From Clostridium hydrogeniformans DSM 21757 (GTDB taxonomy: Bacteria; Bacillota; Clostridia; Clostridiales; Clostridiaceae), in the NCBI RefSeq assembly GCF_000686705.1, contig NZ_JMLJ01000008.1, forward strand, positions 1-64,000: a DNA stretch of 64,000 nucleotides, in the 5' to 3' direction. This document shows positions 62,258-64,000 of the stretch, one piece after another; within the stretch, counting starts at the first letter, position 1, and every line of letters begins with the position of its first letter. Position numbers and translations under genes: made by a program. The notes under the pieces are model-generated. The model worked only from the letters and a program-made list of their open reading frames with translations. It was not told the origin of the DNA and did no database searches.

Positions 62258-64000
62258 ATGAATATAGATAATCTTACTTTAAAGGTACAAGAAGCATTAA
62301 ATGAGGCACAAAAAACTGCAGTTAGATTTAATCATCAGCAAATAGATGTTATTCATTTATTTTCAGCTTTAGTTAATCAAAAGGATGGATTAATTGGAAC
62401 AATATTCGAGAGAATGGGGAAAGATTTAAAAAGCATAAAAAATTCCATAGATAATTCTTTAGATAGGCTTCCAAAAGTATTAGGAGAGGGAGCAAAGGGT
62501 GGAAATTTATATATAACTAGAAGAGTTGAAGAGGTATTTATAAGAGCTGAAGAGATTAAAAATGAATTTAAGGACTCTTATATAAGTGTTGAACATGTAT
62601 TTTTATCACTTATTGAAGTAGATAGTAAGGGAGAGGTAGGAAAAATACTTAATTCCTTTCAAATAAAAAAATCAGAATTCATTAATATATTATCTACTAT
62701 AAGAGGAAATCAGAGAGTTAATACTGAAGCGCCAGAAGAAACCTATGATGCATTAAATAAATATGGAATCAATCTAATAGAAAGAGCAAGAAGCCATAGA
62801 ATTGATCCTGTTATAGGGAGAGATGAGGAAATAAGAAGAGTAATTAGAATATTATCAAGAAGAACTAAAAATAATCCAGTGTTAATAGGAGAACCAGGAG
62901 TTGGAAAGACAGCTATAGTAGAAGGACTAGCTGAAAGAATTGTAAGAGGAGATGTTCCAGAGAGTCTTAAGAATAGAACAATAATATCTTTAGATATGGG
63001 AGCATTAATTGCTGGAGCTAAATACAGGGGGGAATTTGAGGAAAGACTAAAGGCAGTTTTAAAAGAAGTAGAAAGTAGTAGAGGCGGTATAATATTATTC
63101 ATAGATGAGATTCATACCATAGTAGGAGCTGGGAAAACAGAAGGAGCTATGGATGCAGGGAATATTATAAAACCTGCACTTGCAAGAGGGGATCTACATT
63201 GTATTGGGGCCACAACATTCGATGAGTATAGAAAGTATATAGAAAAGGATAAGGCACTAGAGAGAAGATTCCAACCAGTGGTTACAGAAGAGCCTACTGT
63301 AGAAGACACCATATCTATCCTTAGAGGATTAAAGGAAAGATTTGAAATACATCATGGTATAAGAATTCATGATTCTGCCATTGTAGCAGCAGCAAAGCTT
63401 TCACAAAGATATATAACTGATAGATATCTTCCAGATAAGGCTATAGATCTTATAGATGAGGCAGGAGCTATGATAAGATCCGAGATAGATTCTATGCCAA
63501 GTGAATTAGATTCTATTAAGAGGAGAATTTTGCAGCTAGAAATAGAGAGAGAAGCTTTAACTAAAGAGAATGATGAATATTCTAAGGAAAGATTAAGGTT
63601 AATAGAAAGAGAGGTAGATAATTTAAAAGAAAAGGATAAAGAATTATCTGCTAAATATGAAAAGGAAAAGGCTCATATTCTAGAGGTTAGAAACTTAAAA
63701 TCATCTATTGATGAAGTTAAAGGAGAAATAGAAAAATATGAGAGGCAATATGATTTAAATAAGGTAGCAGAATTAAAATATGGAGTTTTACCAAAGCTAC
63801 AAAAGGATATGAAGAAAAAGGAAGAAGAAATAAAAGAAAATTATGATGGAGCTCTTTTAAAGGAAGAGGTTACAGCAGAAGAAATAGGACAGATTGTATC
63901 TAATTGGACAGGGATTCCAGTAACAAAGCTAGTAGAAGGAGAAAGACAAAAACTTTTACATTTAAAAGAAGAGTTAGAAAAAAGAGTAGTAGGTCAAGAT
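62258..64000 (+). CDS. clpB: ClpB disaggregase, N-terminal 581 residues (runs off the window)
   Basis: The frame is open to the last base. It encodes the two-part Clp N domain (1-150), the first AAA+ domain with Walker A GEPGVGKT (211-218) and Walker B ILFIDE (279-284), and the coiled-coil middle domain (about 400-525), and stops just before the second AAA+ domain (VVGQD). The middle domain separates ClpB from ClpC or ClpA. ClpB rescues aggregated proteins with DnaK. AAAGGAG lies before the ATG. Confidence 0.96.
   Translation, partial: MNIDNLTLKVQEALNEAQKTAVRFNHQQIDVIHLFSALVNQKDGLIGTIFERMGKDLKSIKNSIDNSLDRLPKVLGEGAKGGNLYITRRVEEVFIRAEEIKNEFKDSYISVEHVFLSLIEVDSKGEVGKILNSFQIKKSEFINILSTIRGNQRVNTEAPEETYDALNKYGINLIERARSHRIDPVIGRDEEIRRVIRILSRRTKNNPVLIGEPGVGKTAIVEGLAERIVRGDVPESLKNRTIISLDMGALIAGAKYRGEFEERLKAVLKEVESSRGGIILFIDEIHTIVGAGKTEGAMDAGNIIKPALARGDLHCIGATTFDEYRKYIEKDKALERRFQPVVTEEPTVEDTISILRGLKERFEIHHGIRIHDSAIVAAAKLSQRYITDRYLPDKAIDLIDEAGAMIRSEIDSMPSELDSIKRRILQLEIEREALTKENDEYSKERLRLIEREVDNLKEKDKELSAKYEKEKAHILEVRNLKSSIDEVKGEIEKYERQYDLNKVAELKYGVLPKLQKDMKKKEEEIKENYDGALLKEEVTAEEIGQIVSNWTGIPVTKLVEGERQKLLHLKEELEKRVVGQD

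Overview
The window is AT-rich Gram-positive chromosome. Strong GGAGG-type ribosome sites precede nearly every gene, some starts are GTG or TTG, and simple hairpin terminators lie between operons. Gene content (class III fructose bisphosphatase, PPi-type phosphofructokinase, hemerythrin-like protein, urocanate/glutamate-formimino pathway, strong clostridial flavour of the proteins) points to an anaerobic Clostridium of the sensu stricto group. This is inference from content; no species marker was read. No prophage, CRISPR array, integrase or intact transposase was seen.

Layout. 1-561: tRNA-Ile followed by a promoter and four tandem tRNA-Asn genes. 0.9-6.6 kb: YdcF-like envelope protein, polysaccharide deacetylase, and an operon of response regulator, histidine kinase and a lipoprotein. 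6.7-9.6 kb: tldD-tldE protease pair. 10-15.6 kb: small membrane protein, LTA-synthase-type phosphoglycerol transferase (minus), yedF, fbp. 16-19 kb: two nupC paralogues separated by a structured, GC-richer spacer. 19.1-23.9 kb: a possible gene relic, then hutU-ftcD-hutI. 24-28.3 kb: unknown protein, FAD oxidoreductase, SGNH hydrolase, homocysteine methyltransferase. 28.4-30 kb: frameshifted GNAT gene and a RusA-like protein with a zinc ribbon. 30-36 kb: tsaD, a hydrolase-fold membrane protein, DUF4177-like peptide, membrane MutS homologue, htrA. 36.5-45 kb: hemerythrin, VOC protein, ABC-F ATPase, MacAB-type exporter, small protein, class V aminotransferase. 45-51 kb: PPi-phosphofructokinase, MntP-like transporter, Fur-family regulator, and znuBC/znuA transcribed divergently around a perfect 7-1-7 operator. 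51-59 kb: pepF, HD-GYP protein, rhomboid, FtsH-type protease, DUF1232 protein, RNase HI, YtxH-like small protein. 59-64 kb: two tandem HTH-TPR regulators and the first 581 codons of clpB.

How the genes work together. Clear functional units are: the two-component operon; TldD/E; the hut segment turning urocanate into glutamate (hutH and a cyclodeaminase are not here); the three-gene export system; and zinc uptake with its probable Zur regulator. Envelope and protein quality control is a recurring theme (deacetylase, LTA-type transferase, HtrA, FtsH, ClpB, PepF, rhomboid).

Unexplained structure. The intergenic DNA holds two kinds of short inverted-repeat elements. One is a family with TATAGGG-type ends (copies near 9.7, 15.8 and 36.3 kb, with a 75-bp tandem duplication at the last). 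The other is a single 106-bp element near 37.7 kb with 20-bp ends beside 8-bp direct repeats. These, the structured spacer at 17.5 kb, the mosaic tRNA-Asn copy and several proteins with altered catalytic residues are the best leads. I did not find a clearly new multi-gene system.
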